64,000 nucleotides of DNA, from contig CM075650.1 in NCBI GenBank assembly GCA_037953625.1, positions 123,549,706 to 123,613,705 of the forward strand, in the 5' to 3' direction. This document shows, in pieces, positions 1 to 12,136 of the stretch; positions within the stretch are counted from its first letter, which is position 1; each line of letters starts with the position of its first letter. The notes under the pieces are model-generated. The model was not told where the DNA came from and did no database searches. It saw nothing but the letters and a program-made list of their open reading frames with translations. Position numbers and translations under genes: made by a program. This DNA comes from Crotalaria pallida. Its lineage: Eukaryota; Streptophyta; Magnoliopsida; Fabales; Fabaceae.

Positions 1-1204
1 AGTAAGCTTGAAAGTGATTATTACTCAAGGATTAAAAAAAAGGGGAGTTTAAGAATTCCCACCTCTCGAAGTATCTTCACACCCCATTTTAATGTGAGAA
101 ATGACAACAATATCCTTTATTAAAAAATGTTAGATTTTGAACTCCAGAAACTATCCTCACATCCCATAAACTATCCTCACATCTCATCTCTTCCCTTCAA
201 AACAACTCTAACCCTTTCATCTTCCTCCCCATGCTGAACCTATATAATAACCTCATTCTATGTGCTTATTTTACAAAGGCATTAAAAATATATGCACACC
301 TACCTACAAGCATTCATCTTTCTACAAATTTATTCCAATGTTTAAGGTTTACTTCTTCACTTTGGTACTTTCGTTTTTTTACACTGTTAGTAATGTTTCC
401 AAAGAACCAATGTCAGAAATTTTTTTTGTCCTGACACGAGATTTTTGAAAAATTATTTTTTTCTCTGAAATATTTTTTCAAGGAGGTACTACTCGGAATT
501 TTCACCTCTCAGAATTTTTTGAGATGGGGTGTGGGGATGCACTGTCGTGATGGCATTGGCATAAAGAAACTCCAATACAAAATCTCTGTCATAAACTGCA
601 TCTATATTGTTTAAGATAACAACATTTGATCAGTTGGAATGGAAAAAATAGATGCATATAAAGATTTAACAATAATTATATAACATGCATAAATAGAAAA
701 TGAAGTGATGAGATACCTGTTCCTTAAGGGGACCTGTAAATCCCAAGGTATCCGAAGTCATAAATCAATCAATGGGGAGCCCTCTGCCGGCCAAAGCACA
801 AGCACCTAAGGCTTTGTTTGGTTGTATGAAAGAAAACGGGAAGAGAGAAATAGGGAAGAGAGATTATGGCGAGAAAATAAATAGATTTTGTGGTTGTTTG
901 GTATGAGAGAAAATGTGAAGAAATATGGAAGAGAGAAAAATTGAGTTTTCTTTCCTTTTATTTGGTTGGAGAGAAAAGTGAGAAAAGAGAAAACAATAAA
1001 TTTGTCAAAAGACAACTACGACCTTATTTTACTTAACAGAAATAAATATATTTTTTCTTTTCCACATGAATGTATATTAAACATAGAAAAAAAAATTTAC
1101 TTCAATTCTTTATTATATAATAGAAATTCCGAGTCCAAATAAACTATAAACAAAATAGTTTTTTTATTGAATAAAAACAAATTATTTTTTCAATTAAAAG
1201 AAAA
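1..1204. other. Left flank, no convincing gene
   Basis: AT-rich sequence in which no complete gene was recognised. It includes a dispersed repeat (35-402). At 813-1012 there are about three imperfect copies of a purine-rich unit containing a TTTGGTTG-like core followed by GAGAGAAA, which resembles MITE debris. Around 534-800 the minus strand has short stretches that read openly with plausible splice sites, for example a donor after AAGGAACAG near 711. They are too short and ambiguous in frame to call exons. They could be the edge of a neighbouring gene running off the window. Confidence 0.5.
35..402 (+). repeat. Dispersed repeat, copy A (inverted partner at 20411-20757)
   Basis: This stretch matches the reverse complement of 20411-20757 along nearly its whole length with scattered substitutions. 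Shared landmarks include the CACACC..TTTAATGTG block, the CCTTTATTAAAAAAT block and ATGCTGAACCTATA. No open frame is conserved between the two copies, so it is most likely an old non-coding transposable element or a dispersed promoter or UTR fragment. The family is not recognised. Confidence 0.65.
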
Positions 1205-2219
1205 GGCTTATTTATGTCGGGTGCCCCTGTAGTTTGCACCTATTTTGTCAGACGCCATTTAACTTTATTTTTCAACAAATATACCCCTACAGTTTGATCG
1301 GTGAGCCATATACCCTTGCATGCCATTTTCGGCCACCGGTGCTGACGTGGACCACCGGAGTCAGCAAGTGGTAAAAATAGGAGCCCTTGTAGTCTGAGTC
1401 TTTTTTGTCGGATACCCCTATATATAACTTCAAAAATTCATATCTTTTAAACGTAAGTCCAAAAATTACAAATTTTATGTCAAAACGATCGTATTGAAAT
1501 ATAGAATTTTAAAATGTAATTACTTTATTTTTATGGATAGTTTTTGTAAAAAATTGTTTTTCGGGCAATTTTCTATACGAATTTTGAATTCATGAATTAT
1601 TAAAAATAATTTATGAATTGGATTGCACTAGTTTTTATTATAGTTTGAGGATATAAAAATCATGAGTTTTGGCTTTTAAAAATAAATTGTAAAAAACTAT
1701 AAAAAAAAGCTATAAAAAACTAAATTTAAAATCATCGGAGACTGACATAGTCAAAACTCATGATTTTTATGGTCCTCAAACTACAATAAAAACTAGTTCA
1801 ATCCAATTCATAAATTATTTTTAATAATTCATAAATTCAAAATTCGTATAGAAAATTGCCCAAAAACAATTTTTTACAAAACTATCCATAAAAGTAAAAT
1901 AATTACATATTAAAATTCTATATTTCAATACGATCGTTTTGACATAAAATTTGTAATTTTTGGACTTACGGTTAAAAAGATATGAATTTTTGAAGTTATA
2001 TATAGGGGTATCTGACAAAAAAGACTCAAACTACAATGACTCATATTTTTACCACTTGATGACTCCGGCGGTTCACGTCAGCACCGGTGGCCGGAAATGG
2101 CATGCAGGGGTGTATGGCATTCCGGAGCAAACTGTAGGGGTATATTTATTGAAAAATAAAGTTAAAGGACATCTTACAAAATAGGTGCAAACTACGGGAC
2201 CACCTGATATAAATAAGCC
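1205..2219. mobile_element. Fold-back (MULE-type) element, full copy
   Basis: The element begins GGCTTATTTATGTCGGGTG and ends with ATAAATAAGCC, its inverted counterpart. The left arm (about 1205-1667) and right arm (about 1748-2219) are reverse complements over more than 450 bp with modest divergence, separated by a loop of about 80 bp. The GGCTTATTTAT terminus resembles that of the 510-bp element at 20768 (with a 9-bp target duplication), which points to non-autonomous Mutator-like elements. Here a clean target duplication is not obvious. Short open frames inside it are by-products of the inverted repeat and are not genes. Confidence 0.75.
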
Positions 2220-2559
2220 AAAATTTATTTTATCTTTCAGATAAGGCAAGGTAGATATGCAATTTTATCCATTCTTGTGTCTAGTTTATTCATTACTTCT
2301 TACCATTGCAAGTAATGTTGTGTACGGTGCAACATACAAATTGTAAAATCTACTATAAACTTAAAGTTGAATCTACCTCATATATTTGAAGTTATTATCA
2401 GCTAGGTTTCCTACATCTTTATTGCATGGAGAGTATATAAAATAAGGATTATTTATTAAAATGTTTATTTTACTTCAGAACCATATCAGGTCCATAGTTT
2501 ACTAGATAGAGAGATGCCACATCTCCAGATATGTAGAATATTTGGATAATTAACATAAT

Positions 2560-5500
2560 TTAGGATGCTAAAGTAGTTTTCTCACAACCATCGTGCACAC
2601 AGGCCAAGACATCCCTATAGTCTCTGGAAATGGTGAAATAGTCATAAACCTTTCCATCGCTACTTTTCTTGTACTCAAACAGCAGATATGAGTGATTGAA
2701 TGCTGTAAGTTTGCCAAACCCGAAGTCATGGTCCCTGTAAAGACTCCAAACAGGGGGAGATGGGGTGTAGTCTGACAAGTGACTCCCTCCTCCACCAACA
2801 ACAACATGGATTGTTCCATTCACAGTGCCTGAGTAATGAGTTTTTTCTGAATTCACACATTGATTCTGCATCATAGCCATATAGATAATGAAAAAGCATG
2901 TTACAATTAATTGAACAAACTATTACAATGAATTATGTATCATGATAGTTGTAATAAATTTAAATGAGATAGTGGCATATCTCTAGCCATTATATTATAT
3001 TTACCTGATAAATGGGGCACACTCTTTCGTAGTTATGGACATGACCATAAAAGGCAATGTCTACTTTGTACTTCTGCCAAAGTTTTTGCAAATGTTCCCT
3101 TCCCTCGGGCTCTTCAAATGAGCCCTCTTTGCCATACCAGTCATTAGAGGAGTATGCAAGGGGACGATGAGCTGAAAAGATCAGCCACGGTTGTTGCTTT
3201 CTATCTACTGTTGCAAGGCAATGTTCAATGAATTCGTACTGCTCTGATCCTTGTCTCCAGTCGTGCTCACTATCTGCTATGCAAAAACGAAACATGCCAT
3301 AATCTGCCTTATACCTGCATATTTCAAATTTTTATCATTCACAATTGTCAATTGGTCAAGGACTCGATGTAATATACACAATTGTGGACTAAGTGGCTTA
3401 ATAAATTTTAAAGAAAAAATATGATTCACTAAAGTAGTAACATATCATAGTTTGCAAATAGATTAATATACTTACCAGAATTTGGCTCTGTTCTCAGCAG
3501 GAAAATAATACATGGTTTCCGCTGGAACTCCACATTCACCACCTGAATCATGAGTATCAAAAAAGGATCCTGAATTTGGCCAATCACGTTCGTGATTTCC
3601 ACTGCCATATGAATCGAAAAGTAGTTACACTCCAGACTTATAACAATGTTTAAAATTTCGTTTCAATGTCAATATAATACAATAATTGCAATCAAACAGA
3701 CCTTGCAATCATATATGGTACTGCTGATGAAATTTCTTGCACTTGAGCAGTGAACTGGTCCCACTGTGAGATGTAACCATTTGCATAAGGCAAGTCACCA
3801 ATGTGGAAAACTATGTCATAGTTGTCTAAGTCCTTGATGAGTTGGTCGGTAGTGTTAAGTGAACCAGGTTGGTAATTAGCATACTCATTTGAACCATCTC
3901 GCTCAGCCTACATGATATGAGACGAAATTATAGTTTTAGTTCAAAACTTGGAAAATGAAATTTTCTCGATGAAGCCATTTACATGGTAAAGTTGAATTAT
4001 GAATTTCCCAAAGTTACGTTTTAGTCATTATATTTTTTTTATGCAATTGTCAACGGTGCTTCTACCATTTTAAAATTTTCAATAATTGATACCACCTTTC
4101 CCATGTCACCAAAGATGATAACACGTTGCAACGAGTTTTGTCCGGGATATGGTGATGCCTTAAACGAATACTTCTTACTCCAGATGTACGAACCATTAAC
4201 CAAGATATGTCCCAACCGATAGGCATACCTGAAATTTGTTGTTGAAGAAATTGGATCTTCAGAATAAAGAAATCACAACTAATGTCGTGATAAAAAGATA
4301 AAAGTATGGTTAAATGCATACCTCTGATTTGGCCATAGTTCTTTAAGGAAGCTTGTGTGTATAAAACCAGGGTCACGCCAGCCAACGGTTCGTGCTGGTT
4401 CACCTAAAAAATAGCAAAATATTATCATTTTGTAACTTATCTAAATTATGGGCCTACTCTCCATCTATGATTCAAAGAGATTCATTTTGAAAAGAGCAAA
4501 AATGCATCAACTAAGAAAGGTTAAGTTTTTTTTTTCTTCCTAATCAAGCATCTATCCATGACATAATCGAATATCCAATACAATTTTAGAAAGATGAAGT
4601 TGCATAATGCTCAATGCCAACATAGTTAAGTGAGTATTACAATATGAAAAGGAAAGTTTATCATAAAAATATTTTCAATCAAAAACTTTTAACCATTTAG
4701 GGGGTTGACCGTTGATGAAGTCAATAAGTAGTGTTGCTCATTTACCACTCCTCCAACATTCTTAACCAAGACTAATGAATGCTCGTGATAACTCTAAGTT
4801 AGAAATTAAATCATAAGCTATTTGGATTATCATTCGAAGACAACTTTCTGAAGAATAATTTGTTTGTAATAAACAACACGAGTCAGCCTAGTTCACTGAA
4901 ATAATTCACTAGTTTAATTCCATACCACACATGCTATTACGATTAAATGTCAATGTTCCAGCAGGAGACCGTGTCTTCCTTCCTCCACTTGGACCCCATT
5001 CAACAAAGGGTACAGCTTCGTTTATGTCATATCCACTTGTCCAAGTTACTGTCATCTGCAATAAAGAGAAGTTCTCAATGTTTTGTATTTTTAAAATGGA
5101 CTAGAAATGCTGTAATTTAAATAGCAGCAATTTACACAACAATAATTTTAGAATCGTTATTAGTTAAGGTAAAAACAAAGCTTCAATCCTCATAACAACA
5201 ATTCCAACAATATCATGTCATCAAATCCAAAGCATGAAATCTATCAGCCCTTTATCTTTCATTGTTGTTATTAATTTAAACTTCTATCTGCTATGAATCA
5301 ATGTCATATATTATAATTAAAACTTGTGTACTTATGGTGAGTAAAACCGATAGGACAAAGAAAAACTTACTTCATCCCAAGCCTTCCCTAGAGCAAGGCG
5401 CGGGTACACAGGCGCTTTAGGATTTGCAAAGGATATTGGATTGGAAACAGCCACCAGTTTAGGCTGCATTGTTCAATCAGATGGATATATACTAGTTAGA

Positions 5501-5968
5501 AATAGCATAAGACTAATAGAACCATCTAAATGAAGAAGGTAAATTTCGTATTAAAAATTTTGGGTATGTACTAGACTGATTTAATTATTTTATTAAAATG
5601 TTATTGGTCATAGGTACATCTAAGATAGGAATTATGCAATAAAACATTAGTTTGTTTTTTTTTGACATGAATTACATTTGATAGTCCCCCTGAAAATAGT
5701 GCAAAGGAGAAATCTGCACGTTGATTGATCAACTGGAACTTCAATGTAGTTTTCCCCGTCTGTATGTAGTTTGAATTGGAGTCATTCGCGTACTTGTACT
5801 GGTACAAAGATTCAAATAATTCACATGAGTAATTCACACTTTTTATATCATTGATTCATCTTACACTATACAAGTTAAATTATGGTACTTACCTTTATTG
5901 GCGCTGTGCATACGTAAGGACTCTCTATCTTTCCAATGTCGTGGTTCGTAGGTGGACATGTTTCTGAA
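2560..5968 (-). pseudogene. Partial duplicate of purple acid phosphatase gene (exons 3-12 only)
   Basis: This is a copy of the PAP gene at 26728-39461 lacking exons 1 and 2. Exons in transcript order: 5893-5968, 5676-5798, 5371-5463, 4926-5055, 4322-4403, 4096-4228, 3702-3907, 3476-3601, 3005-3314 and 2560-2865. All splice sites and reading frames are intact, and the translated pieces compared with copy 2 are identical, including the GDMGK, GNHE and GHVHNYER motifs. What is missing is the signal peptide and about 91 N-terminal residues, because the duplication ended inside intron 2. It is therefore called a truncated copy. It could still be transcribed from a cryptic promoter (see the candidate exon at 7192-7310), in which case the encoded protein would have a different N-terminus. 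The near-identity implies a recent event or gene conversion. Confidence 0.85.
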
Positions 5969-7191
5969 CTGTGAAATATAAGTAAAATTAAATTTCCTTT
6001 AGGTAGTTTATTGTTACTGCAATGAGAAATATTATATTCCAAAATCCACACCATCATGAACAAGATATAAACTGGGTATGAAAAAGTTTTAACTAGTGAG
6101 ATAGAGAGATTAATTAAAGTTTTCTTTAACGTAAACAATGTAATCACGTTTAAGAATTTACATAATGGTAAAGTTGAACACGTAATTTCTCAAAATGCTC
6201 TTACACAAAGAAACATTGGAAAGTCAATTTCTCCTCTAGCCACGCATTTAATAACCAAAAGACATAGTTAAAAAAAAGAGAAATAGAAATGTTTCGTTTG
6301 AAATTGAAACATTTAATGAATTAAAAATAATAAATATTTAGTTTTCCAATACAAATTTACTATTTATGTTATATTATTCTATACATCCTAAAAGAAAATG
6401 CATCTCTCGATCTCTCGATTTCCATTGGGTTATTTTTTTTTCAAATTTGGTAGGAATTTCAATAATAATTATAGGAGTATCAAATATTTACATTTTCAAT
6501 TCCACTAACAAAACAAACTAAATTTATTAAATGATGTATTTTTTAATAAAAGGGACTTATATATAAGATCAAATAAATTATTATAAATTATAAATTAGGG
6601 TCTTCAATTTTATTTTCAATCAACCTCCCATTTTTATTGAAACTTTGGTGTAAATATTTCAGAGTTAATTAATTTTTATAAATTAGGATCCTCAATTTTT
6701 ATTTCGCCTACAGACTAGAAAATGTCAAGATTGTTCTTGATTGGGAAAATCGATGACGTTTCAATGATTCTCAAAATCTAAATATTCTGAAAAAAAGAGA
6801 AAATGTTGACAAGCGTTGTTAGCCGTTATTTAAGAAAGTAAAATATAATATGATTTTATTTTGGGAAGCGAAAAATTTCGAGAACCAATGAATATAGATT
6901 TTTAATACAAAATTTTCTTCAATATATTCTAATTCAGAACCCCTTGGTTTAGAAAGGGTTTGGTATCCTCTTTATGTGAACCACTTAGACAATGACAAAT
7001 ATGTATGAAATGCTGAATCAAATTTATTCGGTTGAAATGGTCAAGGTTTGCAATTCATTCCTAATGATCCAAAAGCAAAAATATAAAGATATAGAAAGAT
7101 AAAAAAAAGCAAAGTGTTGTTAACACAGTTTCTTCCTCTACTGCTAACACCGTTATTTTAAAGGGTCCAAAACAAGTGCATCATTAGTTAC

Positions 7192-7310
7192 GGGGTAGAT
7201 AGAAAAAAGGAAACATGGGTGATGAAAGCGAAAAAGAATGCAAGTAGGAAAAGAGTAACAAGTCTTGATTCTCTGTGAGGTAAATGGTGATTCTGATACC
7301 CAAACTCCAT
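7192..7310 (-). CDS. Candidate first exon, 39 codons plus 2 nt, signal-anchor-like
   Basis: A minus-strand ATG at 7310 opens a frame starting MEFGYQNHHLPHRES, followed by a strongly hydrophobic stretch of about 20 residues (LVTLFLLAFFFAF and onward). It runs into a good donor, CC|GTAACT, at 7192. The exon ends in phase 2, the phase PAP exon 3 needs, so splicing to exon 3 at 5968 would keep the PAP frame open and give a 567-residue protein. A TATAAAAG lies about 240 bp upstream. What is seen is the open frame, donor, phase and TATA; use as an alternative first exon is inference. It may instead be a captured fragment of an unrelated secreted or membrane protein gene. Confidence 0.3.
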
Positions 7311-7550
7311 TGTATATTATGGATGGGCAAGATATAACAGGAGCTCAATTTGGTGGATCTAGAAAGTGCTCTCTCCCTTAACCGAAGAACTAAAGTGTGT
7401 GAACATCTAGGGGAGAACAAGACAGAAGAAAGAAAGATGAAACATAGAAAACGCAGAGAAATAAACGCACATTATGAATTAAGAAGAAAGAAGAAACTAT
7501 GTGTTAATTGCGCCTTGCTTTTTTTATCCTTCAATAACTTTGTATTTTTG

Positions 7551-7558
7551 CTTTTATA
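7551..7558 (-). promoter_or_regulatory. Possible TATA box for the intron-2 exon
   Basis: TATAAAAG is read on the minus strand, followed by a pyrimidine-rich stretch and, about 240 bp downstream, the ATG of the candidate exon at 7310. AT-rich introns make chance TATA boxes common, so this is weak by itself. Confidence 0.25.
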
Positions 7559-7905
7559 TTCTTAAGATTGAATTGCAAACATTGACTTTTTCAAACAGAT
7601 AAATTTGACTCAACGTTTCATAGAGATTTGTCATTATATAAGTGGTCCGCATAGAGAGGGTATCAAACCCTTCATAAATTAAGGGGTTCCGAAGGAAAAA
7701 CCTTCTTTAATCAATGTTTTTAAGGTACTGATTAGCAACAACCTTTCAAAAATAATAAATTTGCATTACTGTAATGATCAAATAAAATTATACTTCATTC
7801 GTTCCTTATTATCTGTCGTTTTTTGGAGAAATTTTTTATTTCTTCTTATCTGTCATATTGAAGATTTCAATAGTGTAATAAATGTTATTTTTCATGTTTG
7901 CCCCT

Positions 7906-8434
7906 TCTTATCTGGCAGTGGTGAGTGCTCGAGACATCACGACCATGACGATGATGCATCTCGTCGCAAACGCGTTTTATTCCAATCGTTATAAAAAAAT
8001 CATTTTTTTTAATTTTATTTATTTTTTGTAATTTTTCAATTTTAAAAGAAAAATTCCATGTGGCATTAATTTATTGGTCCACATGGCATAAAAATTTTCC
8101 CAGGGTAACGGTGTTAGATTAAAACTAACAGAAGGACTTAATCCAAAATGGTCCAGAGTTTAGGGACCTGATCCAACGAAAAAAGGATAGGGACTAAATT
8201 CAATTCTTCCCCTAAGTTTAGGGACCTCAAAGTAAAAAAAAAAAGCAAAAAAAAATGCAAGTTGGGACACGTGGCAACATCTTATTGGAAGACACTAACG
8301 GAGTTAACTTTGGGTTAACGGAAGGACTAGTTCCAAACAACGTTAAAGTTTAGGGACCAGATCCAACAAAAAAAAGATTAAGGACTAAATCCAAAACACC
8401 CCCTAAGTTTAGGGACCTATCGCTTAAAAAAGCC

Positions 8435-8439
<5 letters not shown>
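7906..8439. other. Spacer with two tandem transposon-terminus-like units
   Basis: After the duplication breakpoint the sequence is unique up to the LTR. Two similar units follow each other, about 8098-8235 and 8300-8430. Each has TAACGG, AGTTTAGGGACC, GATCCAAC, GGACTAAAT and a closing CCCCTAAGTTTAGGGACCT. Such GGGACC/GGACTAAA blocks are typical of terminal regions of MULE-type plant elements. An (ATA)n microsatellite at 8436-8463 marks the junction with the LTR. No gene is seen. Confidence 0.5.
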
Positions 8440-8468
<29 letters not shown>

Positions 8469-10915
8469 GATAATATGAGGAAGGGGTTCGAAACCCTCCC
8501 TCCCCAACTTCTTCTTCTTCCTGTAAGGAGGCCGCCACCCTAACCCCATATCTCTCCCTCCACCAGCCTCGTTTTTGCGCCGCTGAGCCCAGCCGCCGCC
8601 AACCGCCGTTGCTGAACCCTTCTCCCTCAAGCTCTGACGCGTGTCCTCCCTCCCCACCGTGTCGCGAATCGCGACTTCCCTCGGTGCCAGAACAGCCAAC
8701 CGCCACCGATTGCCGCTGCTCCCTGCTTCCATCGCATCGTCACCACCGCCGGAGTTGGGGAAGGCTTGCAGAGCGTGAGAAAGACTCCGCCCCCGATCTC
8801 TCTCTCTCTCTTCGATTGGATCCACCGCCGCCGTTCGTTGTTGCTGCAGCCTCCTTCACGAACCAGACAGCCACCACCGTACCGAACCAACGCCGCCACT
8901 CTTGTGCTCTTCTCCGATCGTTGCTCAAGGGAAACCGCCACCATCTCTCTCCTCCTCCTTGATTGGTCATCTCTCTCTTCTAAGGTATCTCGCCGTTGTC
9001 GCCGTGGGAAGGCTTTGAATCGCAAACCAGGAGCGTCGCCACTCACCGTCCCCAACCACCATTCACTGATACCTACGGCTGTCGATCGCCGTCAAACCGT
9101 TAGGCACCGCGGTTCACTAAAGCTTCTCGGGTCACCGTCCTTCTTCGTCGGCAAGCCTCGGCATAACCGGTGCGGCGATAAAGCGAGGACAAGGATTAGA
9201 GCTTCGGGATGAGGTTATTTCTATTAATTTCGTCAATTGAGGTAAGGGGTTCTTTACCTTGCTTTAGGAAGTATTTTCTGATTAGTATATAATACTTGCT
9301 AAGAATATGTGGGTATGCTTGTGATTGATTATTCAGGTAATTAATTTAAATTAAATATAAAGTAAGAAAGTAAATAAAATGAACTATAACTTGATACTTG
9401 TGATTGAATATGCAGGCTAAGTGCTATATGTTATCATGTTTGTTTATTTGTTGGTTGTTAATTGTGAATGATTATAAATGATTATATTTCTATATGTCTG
9501 GTTGATTTAAAGAGATATATATAAATCATTTAAGTGGTTGAATTGTGGTGTTGTGTGCTAAATTTGTATCGCATAATGAATTGAATAATTGAATAATAAA
9601 TAAAAGAAAGTAAATATGTATGAGATGTAAACTAGAATGAGAACTAAGGAATATAAAGAGTTAAAAATGTCATGGCATAAACTTAGGGAATTGAAAATAT
9701 AAAGTGTGAAAATTGTTGTGTATGCTTGTATGATAAATGTGTGTTGAATAACGAATGAGATAACAAATTAATAATAAAAGGCAAGAGAGAAAAGAATAAT
9801 TAAAAGAAGGTAAAGAAAGGAGAAAAGAGAACTGCATGAATTGTAAAAGGAAACTGGCGCAGGTTAGATCGCGAGATCTGGCCATGAGACCTTGTGGCCA
9901 ACGCAGGTTAGTTAATATGATCTGGTCATGAGACCCTATGGCGCAGGTTAGGTCGAAAGGATCTGGTCATGAGACCCTGTGACATAGGTTAGGTCATATG
10001 TATCTGGTCAATAGACCCTGTGGTAGAACAATAAACAGTGGTTCGGTGCAGGTTAGGCGGTGTGGCCTGGTCATGAGACCCTGTAGCCGAACCGATAAAA
10101 AGAATGAAAGCAAGAGAGAAAGGGTGAAACTAAAGGAAAGAGAACAAGGTAAAAGAAAGAGTCAAAATAAAGGAGAGAGAATAACGAGAAAGAATAGAAT
10201 GAAAAGAAGAGGACGGGTAATTGTGTGTGAATATTTGAAATGGTGTTTACGTGATAAATGACGGTATGTGTGCGAACTGGTGATTTATTAAAATGGAAAT
10301 TTGAAAACTGAGACCTAACGAAGATATTATGAATGGAATAAATGAATGGATACTAATAAGGTTAATGTTTGTGTATGATGCATGTTGGGTTTGCCTAAAT
10401 GAAATTTATGTGCTATATGCTAACTGTGTTTGACTTCGTCAGTTATTATGTCTAGTATGGAGACTGCTTTCTACTTCATGTGTAAAGCTCACCCTTATAA
10501 CCATTTTTCAGGTATTGAGCTTGGAGCTTGCACAGTTTCTGGCCGAGCAGGTTGAACCTCCACTACGTGGAGTGTCCGTTTATTAGTTTATGATTGGATT
10601 GTAGTTTTAGTTATGTTAAAAACTATTATTTTGTAATTTAAAGTTATGTATTAGTTGTACGCCCCTATTTGAGATATTTGGAGCATTAGGATCTGTTTCT
10701 GGATAATATTTAAAAGTTTTATGTTTTAAAAGTTTACTGGACTGAACAGGTTAAGCAGGTGTAAAATTGGAAATTTTGGGAAAGTCCGAAAAACAGAGAA
10801 AATTATGTCCGTTTTTCCGGAAAAATATTCTTAAGTATTTTAATTTAAAAAGAAATTTTCAAGTACCAATTTTTATAAAATCCTAAATTAACTAAATATT
10901 TGTGAGGGTGTTACA
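8440..10915 (+). repeat. Left LTR of the gag-only element (5'-truncated)
   Basis: It matches the right LTR from the (ATA)n microsatellite onward with roughly a few percent divergence. It includes a GC-rich block (8480-9210) that resembles a 5' UTR and gives open frames on both strands, none of which looks like a protein. Next comes an AT-rich stretch, a five-copy minisatellite, and the ending GTGAGGGTGTTACA. The first 370 bp present in the right LTR are absent and replaced by other transposon sequence. Confidence 0.85.
9852..10090 (+). repeat. Minisatellite inside the left LTR
   Basis: About five imperfect copies of a unit of roughly 45 bp, built on GCAGGTTAG, ATCTGGTCATGAGACC and CTGTGG. 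The right LTR carries the same array at about 15739-15977, so the array predates the last insertion of the element. Confidence 0.8.
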
Positions 10916-10918
10916 TTA

Positions 10919-10931
10919 TGGTATCAGAGCA
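10919..10931 (+). other. Primer binding site (tRNA-iMet type)
   Basis: TGGTATCAGAGCA lies three bases after the left LTR end. It matches the 3' end complement of plant initiator methionine tRNA used by many gypsy and copia elements. Confidence 0.85.
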
Positions 10932-11114
10932 GTTTTTCCTCGGCCTTGGAGTTTGGACACACAACTCCGATGGTTACTCACCAAGCGAGTGACTGAAATA
11001 GTCATGTCTAACCCTATAGTAGCTAATTAAGTATGTAGGTACACACTTACCTGATTATGCACTTTGTTAACTGTACATGTGCATTAACTTTTTTCTTCTT
11101 CAGAATTGGTCAAT

Positions 11115-12136
11115 ATGTCTGGGAGGCGAGCCCATGATGACAGGATTGCTGCCCTTTTGGAACTAATGGTTCAAATGCAGCAGAACCAAGCTGCACATAT
11201 GGCACAGATCCATCATAATCAAGCAGAGAATATTGCAGCCACAGCCGCAGCAGCAGCATCCGCAACAGCGGCAGCTGTGAACCCTCCTCCACCCGCTCCA
11301 ATCGAGATTGACTGGATGGCGCGATTTTGGAAGAGCAGACTGCCGGAGTTTGGAGGAGGCTATAACCCGGATGAAGCCCGGAGGTGGCTTCAAGCGATCT
11401 TCGCACCATGTCGCCACCCGTTGAGCAACAGGTCTATTTGGCAGCGTACATGCTCACTGGAGAAGCAGAATCCTGGTGGGAACATGTGAGGAGGAACATG
11501 GAGACTGCAAATCAGGAGGTTACATGGGATATATTCAAGGGGGAATTTCTTGGAAAGTATTTTCCAGAAGATGTGCGCCGAGAAAAGGAGGTAGAATTTT
11601 TTACCCTTAAACAGGGAGATCTGAGTGTTGGAGAGTATGCTGCCAGATTTGAAGATCTCATTCGATATTCCGGAAGCTACCGGGATGCTGAAGGAAGATC
11701 TAAGTGTGTCAAGTTCGAATCCGGACTTCGCCCCGAGATCAGATTAGCCGTTGAATATCTGAACCTAGATAATTTGACTCGGCTGGTAAATATGGCTAGC
11801 ACTTATGAAAAAGGATTGAAACGGAGTGTGTTGGAGAAATGGAACAGGGGCATGAAACAACCTAGAGGTTCTAGCAGAAGCAAGGGACCGGCTCGTTAAT
11901 TGGATACACATACTGACATCCACACTATGGCAGTAGTGCCAGGAGGGGTGGCCCCGAATGAGAATGCCCCAAGAACTAGGCCACCATGTCCACATTGCGG
12001 GAGATTCCATAATCGTACGTGTTGGATGCTTAAACAGCAAAGGCGAGAGGGTCTTTGTTTCCATTGCGGACAATCTGGTCACCGTGCTGCAAAATGTCCT
12101 ATGAGCGCCCTGGAGAAAGGGGACAGTCTCGGTTGA
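11115..12136 (+). pseudogene. Gypsy-type gag, damaged by one frameshift and one stop
   Basis: The reading starts MSGRRAHDDR at 11115. A Gln/His-rich and then Ala- and Pro-rich N-terminal part is followed by a retrotrans_gag-type domain whose visible landmarks are AESWWEHVRR, LGKYFPEDVRREKE and YAARFEDLIRYS. The first frame runs off near 11390 and the domain continues in another frame from about 11384 to a TAA at 11897-11899. The same frame then resumes with a nucleocapsid-like end carrying CPHCGRFHNRTC and the CCHC knuckle CFHCGQSGHRAAKC. Gag would package element RNA and form the virus-like particle. Both lesions mean this copy cannot make intact Gag. It is a relative of the gag at 17202. 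Confidence 0.85.

Larger units (their letters stand above)
6937..7689. mobile_element. Inverted-repeat element enclosing an exon-like segment
   Basis: About 120 bp at 6937-7060 (starting GAACCCCTTGG) is the imperfect reverse complement of 7570-7689 (ending AAGGGGTTC). The enclosed 510 bp has a minus-strand TATAAAAG, a pyrimidine-rich leader and an open frame with a splice donor. The layout resembles a transposon that has captured a gene's first exon (Pack-TIR type). No exact target duplication was found, so the family is uncertain. It lies in PAP intron 2 and is present in both duplicate copies. Confidence 0.5.
1663..7905. repeat. Segmental duplication, copy 1 (partner 25829-32053)
   Basis: From TGAGTTTTGGC at 1663 to the CCCC near 7905 the sequence is nearly identical to 25829-32053. 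Only scattered single-base changes and small indels differ, including an indel of about 20 bp near 7105. The block carries half of the fold-back element, PAP exons 12 to 3, part of PAP intron 2 and part of a MITE. The left end falls at the arm-loop junction of the fold-back element and the right end inside a MITE-like element that is complete only in copy 2. Confidence 0.9.

Noticed and set aside
1821..2184. Open frames on both strands in the fold-back element (repeated at 25989-26352)
   Set aside because: They arise from the inverted-repeat arm, are AT-driven, and occur identically in the duplicate; no protein features.
2568..2819. 83-codon minus-strand frame under PAP exon 12
   Set aside because: Shadow of the PAP frame, which carries the conserved residues.
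4062..4403. 113-codon minus-strand frame overlapping PAP exons 7 and 8
   Set aside because: It is a shifted frame that reads through the intron; the real exons use another frame with proper splice sites.
8424..9212. Several overlapping Arg/Pro/Ser-rich frames in the LTR (and at 14306-15099)
   Set aside because: They occur on both strands of the same GC-rich LTR block, differ between the two LTR copies by indels, and look like UTR-type sequence, not protein.
9670..10261. 71- and 87-codon frames in the LTR (repeated at 15557-16148)
   Set aside because: They span the AG-rich stretch and the minisatellite; low complexity and no start context.
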